DNA of 64,000 nucleotides from Opitutales bacterium (lineage in GTDB: Bacteria > Verrucomicrobiota > Verrucomicrobiia > Opitutales > Oceanipulchritudinaceae). The stretch spans positions 108,472-172,471 of the forward strand of contig JAFIGE010000001.1 of NCBI GenBank assembly GCA_020831585.1. The letters run 5' to 3'. A program made the position numbers and the translations under genes. The stretch's first letter is position 1, and each line of letters starts with the position of its first letter. This document shows positions 35,076-42,646 of this stretch, piece by piece. Under the pieces are notes generated by a model. It made no database searches and had not been told where the DNA came from. It saw only the letters and a list, made by a program, of their open reading frames with translations.

Positions 35076-36275
35076 TCAGAGCCATTTCCAGGCCGGCTGG
35101 AGGGTGATCTTCTGCCCATCGGCTTCAATTTGGTCGGATTGGTTGAGGGTCAGGATGAGGGCCTTTTTCAGGCGGCCGCGGGAGGCCCGGATGGCTTCCA
35201 GCAACCCCTTGATTTCGCGCTCACGGTTCGTGTCATTCAACTCAAGGCAGACTTGAAGGGCGGTTTCATCATAGACAAAATCGCATTCCCATAGGTCGGT
35301 TTCGCTGTCATAGCCTGCCTGGATGCCGCGTTGGCGCAGGGCCAGGAAAACCTGATTTTCCAGTCGGCACCCACGATCCGGCGTGGCTTGCGGATTATTT
35401 GCTGCGGCCAGTCCGTTGTCCACGGCGTAGTATTTGCGGGGCGTGACAACGCGTTTTTTGAAGGAGTGGCTGTGCTTTGGAAGACTCTGCAGGAGGTAGG
35501 CGTCTTCCAGATATCCGAGGTAAGCACCCGTTTGGTTTACTGAGGGGATTTGCAGAACCTTGCTCAACTTTTGCAGGGAGAAGGGTTGCCCGGTGTGGGC
35601 CAGCAGAAACAAGACCAGGTTCATCAGGTGACGGGTCTCTCTCAAGTTGTGGCGAAGCGCGATGTCACGCAGCACGATATCGCGCAGAAGCGTTTGCAGG
35701 AAGGCCCCATCGCCATCGGCCAAGAAGCTTGGGAAGCCGCCCTCTCGCATGAATCTGTCGAGGGAGGCGGCGTTGGCCTTGAGTTTACGGAATTTCAGGA
35801 ATTCCCCGTAGGTGAAGGGAAAGATTTCAAAGGAGCGGTGACGACCCGTGAGTTTGGCCCCCACTTCCCGCGTCAGGAGGGATGCATTGGAGCCGCTGAC
35901 CCAAATCGAATGACCCTTGTCGAGGAGCGCGCGGACAAGGCGTTCCCACTGTTCGACCTCCTGAACCTCGTCAAGAAAGAGGGTTAACGGAGACGGTGCG
36001 AGGCTCTGCACACATTCAATGAAGCGGGTAAAATCATCCGGCCCGAAACCGAACAAACGTGTATCCTCGAAGTTGCAGAAAACCGCGTTGCGGCAGCGGC
36101 GCATTTGCTGAAAGAGGAGCGTACTTTTGCCACTCCGGCGCACACCCTTGAGGATAATCGCCTCGCGGTTGGTGCGCGGAAAGGTCGCCGCCACCTCGCG
36201 TTTCACTTCCCGCGCCGGCCGCAATGGAGGCATCGGATCGCGCAAAACCTGAAATATTGTATCTTTCAGGATCAT
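35076..36275 (-). CDS. AAA-family ATPase (AAA_14/DUF4143-like)
   Basis: A 399-residue ATPase. Walker A is GVRRSGKSTLL and Walker B LTLFLDEVQEVEQW. WVSGSNASLLTREVGAKLTG with RHRSFEIFPFTYGEFLKF is the conserved sensor/arm region of the AAA_14 group. The C-terminal half resembles DUF4143, which has an endonuclease-like fold: GAYLGYLEDAYLLQSLPKHS, YYAVDNGLA, LENQVFLALRQRG, WECDFVY. This family is widespread in bacteria and archaea and of unknown role. It is often isolated and horizontally spread, as here, where it borders a region of decayed genes. It starts at ATG 36275. Confidence 0.85.
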   Translation of the reverse strand: MILKDTIFQVLRDPMPPLRPAREVKREVAATFPRTNREAIILKGVRRSGKSTLLFQQMRRCRNAVFCNFEDTRLFGFGPDDFTRFIECVQSLAPSPLTLFLDEVQEVEQWERLVRALLDKGHSIWVSGSNASLLTREVGAKLTGRHRSFEIFPFTYGEFLKFRKLKANAASLDRFMREGGFPSFLADGDGAFLQTLLRDIVLRDIALRHNLRETRHLMNLVLFLLAHTGQPFSLQKLSKVLQIPSVNQTGAYLGYLEDAYLLQSLPKHSHSFKKRVVTPRKYYAVDNGLAAANNPQATPDRGCRLENQVFLALRQRGIQAGYDSETDLWECDFVYDETALQVCLELNDTNREREIKGLLEAIRASRGRLKKALILTLNQSDQIEADGQKITLQPAWKWL

Positions 36276-36739
36276 ATCTTTGTATTTTATGTTTATACAA
36301 AAATGTCAATTTGTATTTCTACAGGGGCGCCCAGATGGGGCGATAAATCCTCGGAGAGGAGGGCCGCTCTTTCAGGGCTTGTCCTGGTGGAGGTATGGTT
36401 TCCCAAGGAATTGCCTTGGGCTATTGCCCTGAGCCCCTTCGGGGCGGTGGCAAAACCCGTCGTCCGCAGGCGTCCTGATTGCTGCCCCCCCGGCTCCGAT
36501 TGCGCGCAACCCCGGGGGCCAGGATGGCCGCCCGGCCACGGGGAATCCGCCCGTCGCGCCACCCCATCCTGGGGTCAGCGCGCCGGGGCGAATACACCGC
36601 CGCGATGCAGGGTAGTCAGTTGCGACCCTCGAGGGTATCATCGTCAGTAGGTTTACACCCCATAGTAGCGAACGGGTATCCAGAGTATCTTTATCTTGTG
36701 TCAGTAACTGGCAGATGCAGTTCGAGTTGGTTTGCACAA
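36276..36739. other. 464-base gap with hairpins, no intact gene
   Basis: No convincing gene is seen between the ATPase start and the phosphoketolase remnant. It holds a 19-base inverted repeat CCCAAGG-AATTG-CCTTGGG (36402-36420), a GC-rich hairpin around CCCCTTCGGGG near 36433, and a perfect 12-base palindrome ACCCTCGAGGGT (36625-36636). At 36581-36613 the frame reads RRGEYTAAMQG, similar to the C-terminal RRGEYNAAKEG of the aldolase at 36859-37887, so an old aldolase end may be buried here. Confidence 0.55.
36402..36420. repeat. Inverted repeat (7-base arms)
   Basis: Perfect arms CCCAAGG and CCTTGGG are separated by AATTG. It is followed within 15 bases by a second GC-rich hairpin, giving a REP-like double structure. 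No T-run follows, so it is not an obvious terminator. Confidence 0.7.
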
Positions 36740-36862
36740 AAAAAACGCCGCGATCTCAAGCAGCAGCTTCAGGCCAAGCTCATCGAGCACAAGCTATACA
36801 TTGATAAACACGGTCAGGACGTGCCGGAAGTTCGAAACTGGAAATGGAGCAACTCTAAATGA
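36740..36862 (+). pseudogene. Phosphoketolase C-terminal remnant
   Basis: The last about 40 codons of a longer open frame read KKRRDLKQQLQAKLIEHKLY, then IDKHGQDVPEVRNWKWSNSK and stop. This matches the end of proteobacterial-type xylulose-5-phosphate/fructose-6-phosphate phosphoketolase (AKL.EHK.YI..HG.D.PE.RNW.W). The remaining 750 or so residues are absent; the sequence upstream is non-coding. The stop overlaps the aldolase ATG by 4 bases, which preserves the original operon junction. It is too short to be functional. Confidence 0.75.
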
Positions 36863-37887
36863 ATACACAAGCACTCATAGACACCGCCAGAGCGATGGTC
36901 GCCGACGACAAAGGTCTGCTGGCGATGGATGAAAGCCATCCCAGCTGCAACAAGCGCTTCGCCAAGCTGGGCATCCCGCAGACCGTGGAAGCCCGGCGCG
37001 CTTATCGCGAATGGCTCATCACCACGCCCAGCCTAGGCAAATCTATCAGTGGCGTAATTCTCTTCGACGAGACGATTCGCCAGCAAAGAAAGGACGGCAC
37101 GCCCTTCATCAAAGTCATCACTGAGGCGGGAATCATTCCCGGCATTAAAGTAGATACTGGAGCAAAGGACCTAGCCGGTCATCCCGGAGAGAAAATCACC
37201 GAAGGTCTGGATGGACTGCGCGATCGACTGGAGGAATATTTTCAAATGGGCGCGCGGTTCGCCAAGTGGCGCGCGGTGATTGCCGTGGGCGATGGCGTTC
37301 CGAGCCGCAGTGGTCTGGAAGCCAACGCCCACGCGGTGGCGCGCTATGCCGCATTGTGCCAGGAAGCCGGACTCGTTCCCATCGTCGAACCGGAAGTCCT
37401 CATGGACGGTGAACACACTCTGGAGCGGTGCCGCAAAGTCACGGAGGAAGCCCTGCGAAACGTCTTCATCCAGTTGAACAGCCAGCGCGTGCTGTTGGAA
37501 GGAATCATTCTCAAACCGAACATGGTGCTGCCCGGTTTGACCTGCCCACAGCAAGCATCGGACGATGCAGTCGCCGAGGCCACGGTGCAGTGTCTCCTGC
37601 GAAACGTTCCCGCTGCCGTTCCGGGAATTGCGTTCCTGTCGGGTGGTCAATCCGCCGAACTCGCTTCGGCACGTTTGAATGCCATGAATGTCCGCTTTAA
37701 GTCACGCGCGCCCTGGGCCTTGTCATTCTCGTATGGCCGCGCTCTCCAGCAACCGGCTTTGGAGATTTGGCACTTTCAGGAAGCCAACCTAAAAGCGGCG
37801 CAGGAAGCCTTGCTTCATCGAGCGACGTGCAACCGCGCCGCGCGCCGGGGTGAATACAATGCGGCAAAGGAAGGTGACCCTCTATGA
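36859..37887 (+). CDS. Class I fructose-bisphosphate aldolase
   Basis: A 342-residue enzyme of the class I (Schiff-base) aldolase family. ADDKGLLAMDESHPSCNKRF and GVILFDETIRQ are the N-terminal signatures. LEGIILKPNMVLPG holds the Schiff-base Lys, and VPGIAFLSGGQSAELASARL the C-terminal strand. It interconverts fructose-1,6-bisphosphate with dihydroxyacetone phosphate and glyceraldehyde-3-phosphate in the cytoplasm. The gene looks full length. Its ATG overlaps the stop of the phosphoketolase remnant, so it was the next gene of a phosphoketolase operon whose first gene has been lost. Confidence 0.92.
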   Translation: MNTQALIDTARAMVADDKGLLAMDESHPSCNKRFAKLGIPQTVEARRAYREWLITTPSLGKSISGVILFDETIRQQRKDGTPFIKVITEAGIIPGIKVDTGAKDLAGHPGEKITEGLDGLRDRLEEYFQMGARFAKWRAVIAVGDGVPSRSGLEANAHAVARYAALCQEAGLVPIVEPEVLMDGEHTLERCRKVTEEALRNVFIQLNSQRVLLEGIILKPNMVLPGLTCPQQASDDAVAEATVQCLLRNVPAAVPGIAFLSGGQSAELASARLNAMNVRFKSRAPWALSFSYGRALQQPALEIWHFQEANLKAAQEALLHRATCNRAARRGEYNAAKEGDPL

Positions 37888-38200
37888 CACGTTGCTTAAC
37901 CCGCCAACGATCCCTTGATCTTAGGACGACGAAAATCGTGGGACTGGCCGCTGACCATGGGGGGGTATGAACACAAGCGCCGCGACCAACCGGCAATAGT
38001 TTTATGGAACTCAGGCGCGCACGAATTTTTTGATCCGGCATCTGAACCAAACGCCGGTAAAAGAAGCGCCTTAAAACAGCAAGAGATTCAATGATGGGAG
38101 AACGAAGGCGGCGTTTGAACATGGGGCGTAGGGTTAGGCCCCATAGAACGTTCGCATTGCTTGTGGTATCCTAAAAATACTTCCCTTCCAAAAAACCATC
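37888..38200. other. 313-base gap, nothing recognised
   Basis: No gene, RNA or clear terminator is seen between the aldolase and the next small ORF. The longest frame here (- strand, to 38122) is a shadow running into the aldolase gene. It may hold the remains of a lost gene of the same acquired operon. Confidence 0.4.
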
Positions 38201-38461
38201 ATGACACAAAACACTGATACCCCCCTCTATTGCACCCACACCACCGTTGAAAAATTCGATTCCGACACGAAGAACCAGACTTCCAGCGGCAATGGCAAAT
38301 CCGCTCGTGAGCGTCTCCATTTGCGCACGCGGGAACTTGCTGTTCTCGCGGGGCGTCGGTCTATCGATATTACCTGGCGCGACTACGAACAAGCGAAACA
38401 AGATGTGACGGGGGAGTCCACGCCGGAACGCCAGAACGCGATTCTGGACGCCGTCGTCTGA
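38201..38461 (+). CDS. Small conserved-looking hypothetical protein upstream of an atpD remnant
   Basis: An 86-residue hydrophilic protein. The second half (ARERLHLRTRELAVLAGR, DITWRDYEQAKQDVTGES) is helical and charged, with a faint likeness to DUF2934-type small proteins. It directly precedes the broken ATP-synthase beta fragment (3 bases from its stop to the fragment's GTG). I associate similar small proteins with alternative N-type ATPase operons of proteobacteria, but could not verify this here. The start is ATG 38201. The function is unknown. Confidence 0.6.
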   Translation: MTQNTDTPLYCTHTTVEKFDSDTKNQTSSGNGKSARERLHLRTRELAVLAGRRSIDITWRDYEQAKQDVTGESTPERQNAILDAVV

Positions 38462-38463
38462 GT

Positions 38464-38760
38464 GTGAGGTGTGACTCAAATGCCCAACAGCAAAGTCCCT
38501 GCACGGTCGTCACCGTGCGCGGAAGCGTCGTTGACGTGCGGTTCGATGCGCACCTGCCGCCCATTTACTCGATACATCGTGCGGCGGCGCCGCTGGCGCG
38601 GCGTTTTTCGAAATTCGAGGTCTTTGTCCGATTCGAAACCGCGCCGGATTTGTCTCCGTTCACTGGAGAAGGCCGTCGGCGTAGTGCTCGAAGCGAAGAA
38701 CCGACCGCTAAAAGCCAAGGGAACATGACATCCTTGGAAAAACGACAGAAGATTCCATGA
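38464..38760 (+). pseudogene. ATP synthase beta subunit (N-type ATPase) N-terminal remnant
   Basis: From GTG 38464 the first about 40 codons read TVVTVRGSVVDVRFDAHLPP followed by IYSIHRA. This is the N-terminal beta-barrel start of F1 beta subunits, closest in style to the alternative Na+/H+ N-ATPase AtpD (VRGSVVDVRFD..LPPIYS). After about 38583 the homology ends and the frame continues as unrelated sequence to a stop at 38760. About 420 residues, including the P-loop, are missing, so it is a remnant. Confidence 0.75.
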
Positions 38761-39716
38761 ATACCCGCTACCAGATCACGGAAGGACGCCTCCTTGAATC
38801 GGAAGATCCCGGGAATACGGTGTGGTTTGATCTCCACTCTCCGAGCCGCGAAGAAGTGATCGCCGTCGAAAAGCATCTGAAGATCAAACTGCCTACCCTC
38901 GAAGACATGGAAGAAATTGAGGTTTCCAGTCGACTCTACGAGGAGGACGGAGCTGTTTTCATGACCGTGCAGCTCCAGGCCTCGACCGAGGAGGGAAACA
39001 CCCGGATGGGGCCGGTGGCATTTATTCTCACCACAGAAAAGCTCGTGACGATCCGCTATCACGATCCGCGTTCCATCGCGATCTTTGTGGAGCGTGCGAA
39101 GCGTCACACATTCGCCGGAGAAGACGGTGAACCCGTGTTTCTCGGACTCGTCGAGACCATCGTCGATCGTCTCGCCGACATCATCGAGCGTGCCGGGCGC
39201 AACTTGCTACCGATTTCGCAGGGAATTTTCCGCAACCCGGTCCCCAAAGCGAAGGGCACCCGCGACTACCAGCTCTATCTGGAGACGATTGGCCGCACCG
39301 GGGATCTCATTTCGGACATCCTCGACAGCCTCATGACCCTTGACCGCGCCGTCGGATACTACCTGCAGCACTTCGTGCATCAGAACGACAAAGAGGTTAA
39401 GCAGACGCGGGTGAAAACGATCACACATGATCTTCACTCAATCGGAGACCACGCCGCGATCCTCTCGGCTAAGATCACCCTGCTGCTTGATGCCACTCTC
39501 GGAATGATCGGGATTGAGCAGAGCGCGATCATCAAGATTTTCTCCGTTGCCGCCGTCATCTTCCTGCCTCCCATGGTTGTGGCTTCGTTATATGGGATGA
39601 ATTTCGAATTCATGCCCGAACTCGGCTGGCACCTTGGCTATCCCTTCGCGATCGGGCTCATGATCCTCTCCGCCGTGCTGCCTTACGGGTTCTTCAAACG
39701 CAAGGGATGGCTCTGA
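38757..39716 (+). CDS. CorA-family divalent cation transporter
   Basis: A 319-residue CorA-type channel subunit. The N-terminal cytoplasmic domain holds DLHSPSREEVIAVEKHLKIK and VFMTVQLQA. A long helix follows, with the willow-helix region TLDRAVGYYLQHFVHQND. Two C-terminal helices carry the pore motif YGMNFEFMPE, with GMN intact. The tail is FFKRKGWL. CorA forms pentamers that take up Mg2+ (and Co2+/Ni2+) across the inner membrane. It starts at ATG 38757, 4 bases inside the end of the atpD remnant frame. It appears intact, in contrast to its neighbours. Confidence 0.92.
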   Translation: MNTRYQITEGRLLESEDPGNTVWFDLHSPSREEVIAVEKHLKIKLPTLEDMEEIEVSSRLYEEDGAVFMTVQLQASTEEGNTRMGPVAFILTTEKLVTIRYHDPRSIAIFVERAKRHTFAGEDGEPVFLGLVETIVDRLADIIERAGRNLLPISQGIFRNPVPKAKGTRDYQLYLETIGRTGDLISDILDSLMTLDRAVGYYLQHFVHQNDKEVKQTRVKTITHDLHSIGDHAAILSAKITLLLDATLGMIGIEQSAIIKIFSVAAVIFLPPMVVASLYGMNFEFMPELGWHLGYPFAIGLMILSAVLPYGFFKRKGWL

Positions 39717-39831
39717 AAGTCTCCACCCACACACGATGAAAGCATCCGCTCCAGAAGACCTCCCGGATGTCTTCGATCACGTCTGAGCAAGATTACCCTG
39801 GCTGACGAAATAGACTCGAAACGACACCCTT

Positions 39832-40626
39832 ATGAACCGTTCTCTTCTTAATCTGATCATCGATCTGCTGGCCGCCACCTGTTTGTTGGCCATGGCTGCA
39901 ACGGGATATGTTCTTCGTTTCCCGCTGCCGCCAAGCACGAACCGCACGCACGAGTTGTGGAGTTTGTCACGGCATGAGTGGGGCGCAATCCATTCATGGG
40001 CCAGCCTCGGATTGCTGGCGGTTTTGGTCGTGCATGTGGCGCTCCACTGGCAATGGATCGTCACCATGATCTCGCGCCGATTCCCCCACACAAAAGGCAC
40101 CGCTCCAGTCCGCCCTGGGCGCGCCGGAGTGGTGACGGTAGCGGCATTGCTTGTATTGGTGGGTTCGTGGGCTGCGGTGACTCATCTCGGCGTTCGTGAA
40201 CGGGAGATTCCCCTGCACGCACTGAGCGCACCGAAGGACGAAATGGAGAACTGGTCGAACACTCCGGCAACGACCCGACCCGTTGTGAGCAATGCCGCTG
40301 AGATTATTTCGGTGGATTTTGGGCGGGACGTGATGCCGGTTTTCGAAGCCTCATGTATAAACTGCCACGGGCCGGAGAAACAGCGCGCGAACTTCCGTGT
40401 AGACCGGCGTGATGACTTCTTCTCGTTGAGAGACGGAAAAATTCCCGTGGTGCCCGATGATCCGGACGCAAGCTGGTTGCTTCCCATCATTTCCGGTGAG
40501 CTTACTGAAATGAAGTCCGCAGAGGCCCATCGATTAACGCCCGAGGATATTGCCTTGATTGAAACTTGGATACTCGAAGGGGCAGACTGGCCGGTGGATC
40601 GGGTAAACGGGTCACCCAACCCGTGA
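39832..40626 (+). CDS. DUF4405-like membrane protein fused to a cytochrome-c-type domain
   Basis: A 264-residue protein. The N-terminal half is a membrane unit with three helices and histidines suited to heme b ligation (LSRHEWGAIHSWASLGLLA, VVHVALHWQWI), like DUF4405. A third helix (VVTVAALLVLVGSWAAVTHL) is followed by a periplasmic part with one heme c site CINCHG, then DFFSLRDGKIPVVPDDPDAS and MKSAEAHRLTPEDIALIETW. This second part is the planctomycete cytochrome C type. It probably transfers electrons across or at the inner membrane. The partner is unknown. It sits between CorA and the broken metal ATPase. Confidence 0.8.
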   Translation: MNRSLLNLIIDLLAATCLLAMAATGYVLRFPLPPSTNRTHELWSLSRHEWGAIHSWASLGLLAVLVVHVALHWQWIVTMISRRFPHTKGTAPVRPGRAGVVTVAALLVLVGSWAAVTHLGVREREIPLHALSAPKDEMENWSNTPATTRPVVSNAAEIISVDFGRDVMPVFEASCINCHGPEKQRANFRVDRRDDFFSLRDGKIPVVPDDPDASWLLPIISGELTEMKSAEAHRLTPEDIALIETWILEGADWPVDRVNGSPNP

Positions 40627-40671
40627 TTCACCGTCGTGATGATGCTGGATGTTGGCTTGGGCTGAAAACAG

Positions 40672-41079
40672 ATGAAGCCAAAACCAACTATTGCGATTCC
40701 TTCTCCGACCACTTCCAGCGTCGGAAGCAAGCCTTCGGGTCACGATCACGGCTCAGCACCGCACTTCCTACCGCATTGGATACAGCAGCGGTGGAGCATG
40801 CTGACGGTGACCGTCACCGGAGTGGCCCTGGCCCTTGGGTTTTTCGGTGAAACGACCTTCGGTCTACCAGCATCTGTCGCCCTGGCTTTTTATCTGTTGG
40901 CCTATCTGGCCGCGGGCTACGATGTTACCCGGGAGGCTTTGCCGGCGCTCTTCCGCGGGAAGCTCGACATCGACATTCTGATGATCGCGGCGGCCGCCGG
41001 TGCCGCTCTGCTTGGGCAATGGGCGGAAGGTGCCTTTCTGTTGTTCCTTTTTTCCCTGGGCCACGCCGGTGAGCACTAA
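40672..41079 (+). CDS. P1B-type metal ATPase, N-terminal part of a broken gene
   Basis: A 135-residue fragment with a His-rich start (GHDHGSAPHFLPHW) and the first membrane helices (LTVTVTGVALALGFFGETTF, ASVALAFYLLAYLAAGYD). LPALFRGKLDIDILMIAAAA and WAEGAFLLFLFSLGHAGEH follow. The frame stops at TAA 41077-41079 exactly where relatives have Tyr in SLGHALEHYAM. The next residues in the same frame (A, M, Y, R, A, R, N) continue the family sequence in 41083-42384. A single nonsense change (TAY to TAA) therefore splits the gene. Confidence 0.82.
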   Translation: MKPKPTIAIPSPTTSSVGSKPSGHDHGSAPHFLPHWIQQRWSMLTVTVTGVALALGFFGETTFGLPASVALAFYLLAYLAAGYDVTREALPALFRGKLDIDILMIAAAAGAALLGQWAEGAFLLFLFSLGHAGEH

Positions 41080-41082
41080 GCC

Positions 41083-42384
41083 ATGTACCGGGCGCGCAAT
41101 GCCGTCGGCGTTCTCGGCGAGCTGATGCCGCGCACGGCATTCACGAAGAGGGGCGACCGGCTGGAGGAAGTGCCGGTTGATCAACTTGCGGTGGATGAAA
41201 TCGTGGTGGTGAAACCGGGCGAGCGCGTGCCTGTAGATGGCATCATCACGGCGGGCGAAAGCAGCATCGATCAAACCGCGATTACGGGCGAGAGCGTTCC
41301 GCTGAACCGCAAACCGGGAGATGAAGTCTTTGCCGGCACGATCAATCAGGATAATGCGTTGGACGTGCGCATGACGAAGCTGGCCCGCGACAATACCCTC
41401 GCGCGGGTCATGCAACTCGTCGCCGAAGCGCAGGAACAGAAGAGCCCGACCCAGCGGTTTACCGAGACCTTCGCCCGGCGGTTTGTGCCGGCAGTGCTCA
41501 TCGGCACGCTGCTGGTTATCGTCGTGCTGCCGCTCGGGTTTGGTTGGGCGTGGGAGGTGGCTTTTTATCGAGGCATGTTGTTGCTGGTGGCGGCCTCGCC
41601 GTGCGCGCTGGCCATTGGCACGCCCGCCGCCGTGCTTGCCGGTATCGCCCAGGCGGCACGGCGCGGCGTGCTGATCATAGGGGGGATTCACCTGGAAAAT
41701 CTCGGGCGCATCAACACCGTGGCGCTCGACAAAACCGGCACGCTCACAACCGGAATTTTTGCGGTCTCTCAAGTCATGGGCTTAGACGGCACGCCCGATG
41801 ACGAAGTCCTGCGCATTGCCGCGGCCGTCGAGGAGCAATCGAGCCATCCACTGGCCAAGGCCATCGTGAAAACCGCGAGGGACCGGGGGATCGATTATCC
41901 ATCCGCCACCCACATCGAAAACCTCGCAGGCAAAGGAATCCAAGCGCGTGTGGAGGACATGGAAGTGCTGGTCGGCGCCCTGCGCGCCTTTGCCGACGAT
42001 GCGGCGGCGACGAATGGCCAGCCGTTGGCAGATGCCGTCGCCACACTCGAAGCCGGTGGGCAAACCACGGTGATCATTCGACGCGACGGGAAATTTATCG
42101 GTGTCATCGCCCTCGCCGACGAGCCGCGTCCCTCTTCCCATGCGGTGGTGAAAAGTCTGCGCGCTCAAGGCATCGAACGGCTGGTGATGCTCACGGGCGA
42201 CAATACCTCGGTGGCTCGTAGGATCGCGGAAAAAGTCGGCATCACCGAATACCGCCGCCCTGAGAGAGCACACCCCGGAAACGTGTTCTCCATCGGGTTT
42301 ATCCCCGCGACGCGAGGCTTCACCGTGGTCCAAGCCTTTGCTCCTGACGAAGAATTTCGACCTCGTGAAGAAGCTCGAGGATGA
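41083..42384 (+). CDS. P1B-type (SPC-motif) metal ATPase, central part, 3' truncated
   Basis: This frame has the A-domain TGES motif (AITGESVPL), the TM4 metal-site motif SPCALAIGTPAA, the phosphorylation site DKTGTLTTG, the ATP-binding HP (SSHPLAKAI) and TGDN. SPC in TM4 marks P1B-4 pumps (Co/Zn/Fe export). After GITEY the family sequence ends. The GDGxNDAP motif and the last helices are missing, and the frame runs on about 43 codons antisense into the CbpM-like gene. Together with the internal stop before it, the gene should be non-functional. Confidence 0.82.
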   Translation: MYRARNAVGVLGELMPRTAFTKRGDRLEEVPVDQLAVDEIVVVKPGERVPVDGIITAGESSIDQTAITGESVPLNRKPGDEVFAGTINQDNALDVRMTKLARDNTLARVMQLVAEAQEQKSPTQRFTETFARRFVPAVLIGTLLVIVVLPLGFGWAWEVAFYRGMLLLVAASPCALAIGTPAAVLAGIAQAARRGVLIIGGIHLENLGRINTVALDKTGTLTTGIFAVSQVMGLDGTPDDEVLRIAAAVEEQSSHPLAKAIVKTARDRGIDYPSATHIENLAGKGIQARVEDMEVLVGALRAFADDAAATNGQPLADAVATLEAGGQTTVIIRRDGKFIGVIALADEPRPSSHAVVKSLRAQGIERLVMLTGDNTSVARRIAEKVGITEYRRPERAHPGNVFSIGFIPATRGFTVVQAFAPDEEFRPREEARG

Positions 42385-42646
42385 GTTTCAACCCGGCATC
42401 GTTGACCCCGCAGGTGGCGCGCAGGTGCTCGATATGGCGAAGCTTGCGCAGGCACTCTTCATCGAACAGGGATGTCGCCTGGTCGGCGGTGTTGACCGGT
42501 CGAATAAAGCCGGCTTCCTGGTAGCGAAGCACGGTTTTGGAATCGACGTTCGCCAGTTCGGCGATGACCTCGATCGTGTAGGCGGTGTCGGTTTCCTCAC
42601 CGTAAACCGGGAGATCCGATGCATTTTCGGAAGGATTGGGCTTCAT
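42320..42646 (-). CDS. CbpM-like MerR-family modulator
   Basis: A 108-residue protein with a MerR-type helix-turn-helix. IEVIAELANVDSKTVLRYQE is the wing-helix start and EECLRKLRHIEHLRATCGVN the second part. It then ends in a short coiled helix LKLILELLHEVEILRQEQ, as in CbpM. In E. coli CbpM binds the J-domain of CbpA and inhibits it. ATG 42646 overlaps the CbpA stop by 4 bases, matching the cbpA-cbpM arrangement. It is convergent with, and overlapped by, the truncated ATPase frame. Confidence 0.82.
   Translation of the reverse strand: MKPNPSENASDLPVYGEETDTAYTIEVIAELANVDSKTVLRYQEAGFIRPVNTADQATSLFDEECLRKLRHIEHLRATCGVNDAGLKLILELLHEVEILRQEQRLGPR

Noticed and set aside
36105..36650. 181-codon + strand open frame
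   Set aside because: Begins inside the AAA ATPase gene in antisense and has no homology; a shadow running into non-coding DNA.
42320..42646. Metal-responsive MerR regulator of the adjacent P-type ATPase
   Set aside because: Lacks metal-binding cysteines, is coupled to CbpA with a 4-base overlap and is convergent with the ATPase; CbpM is the better reading.
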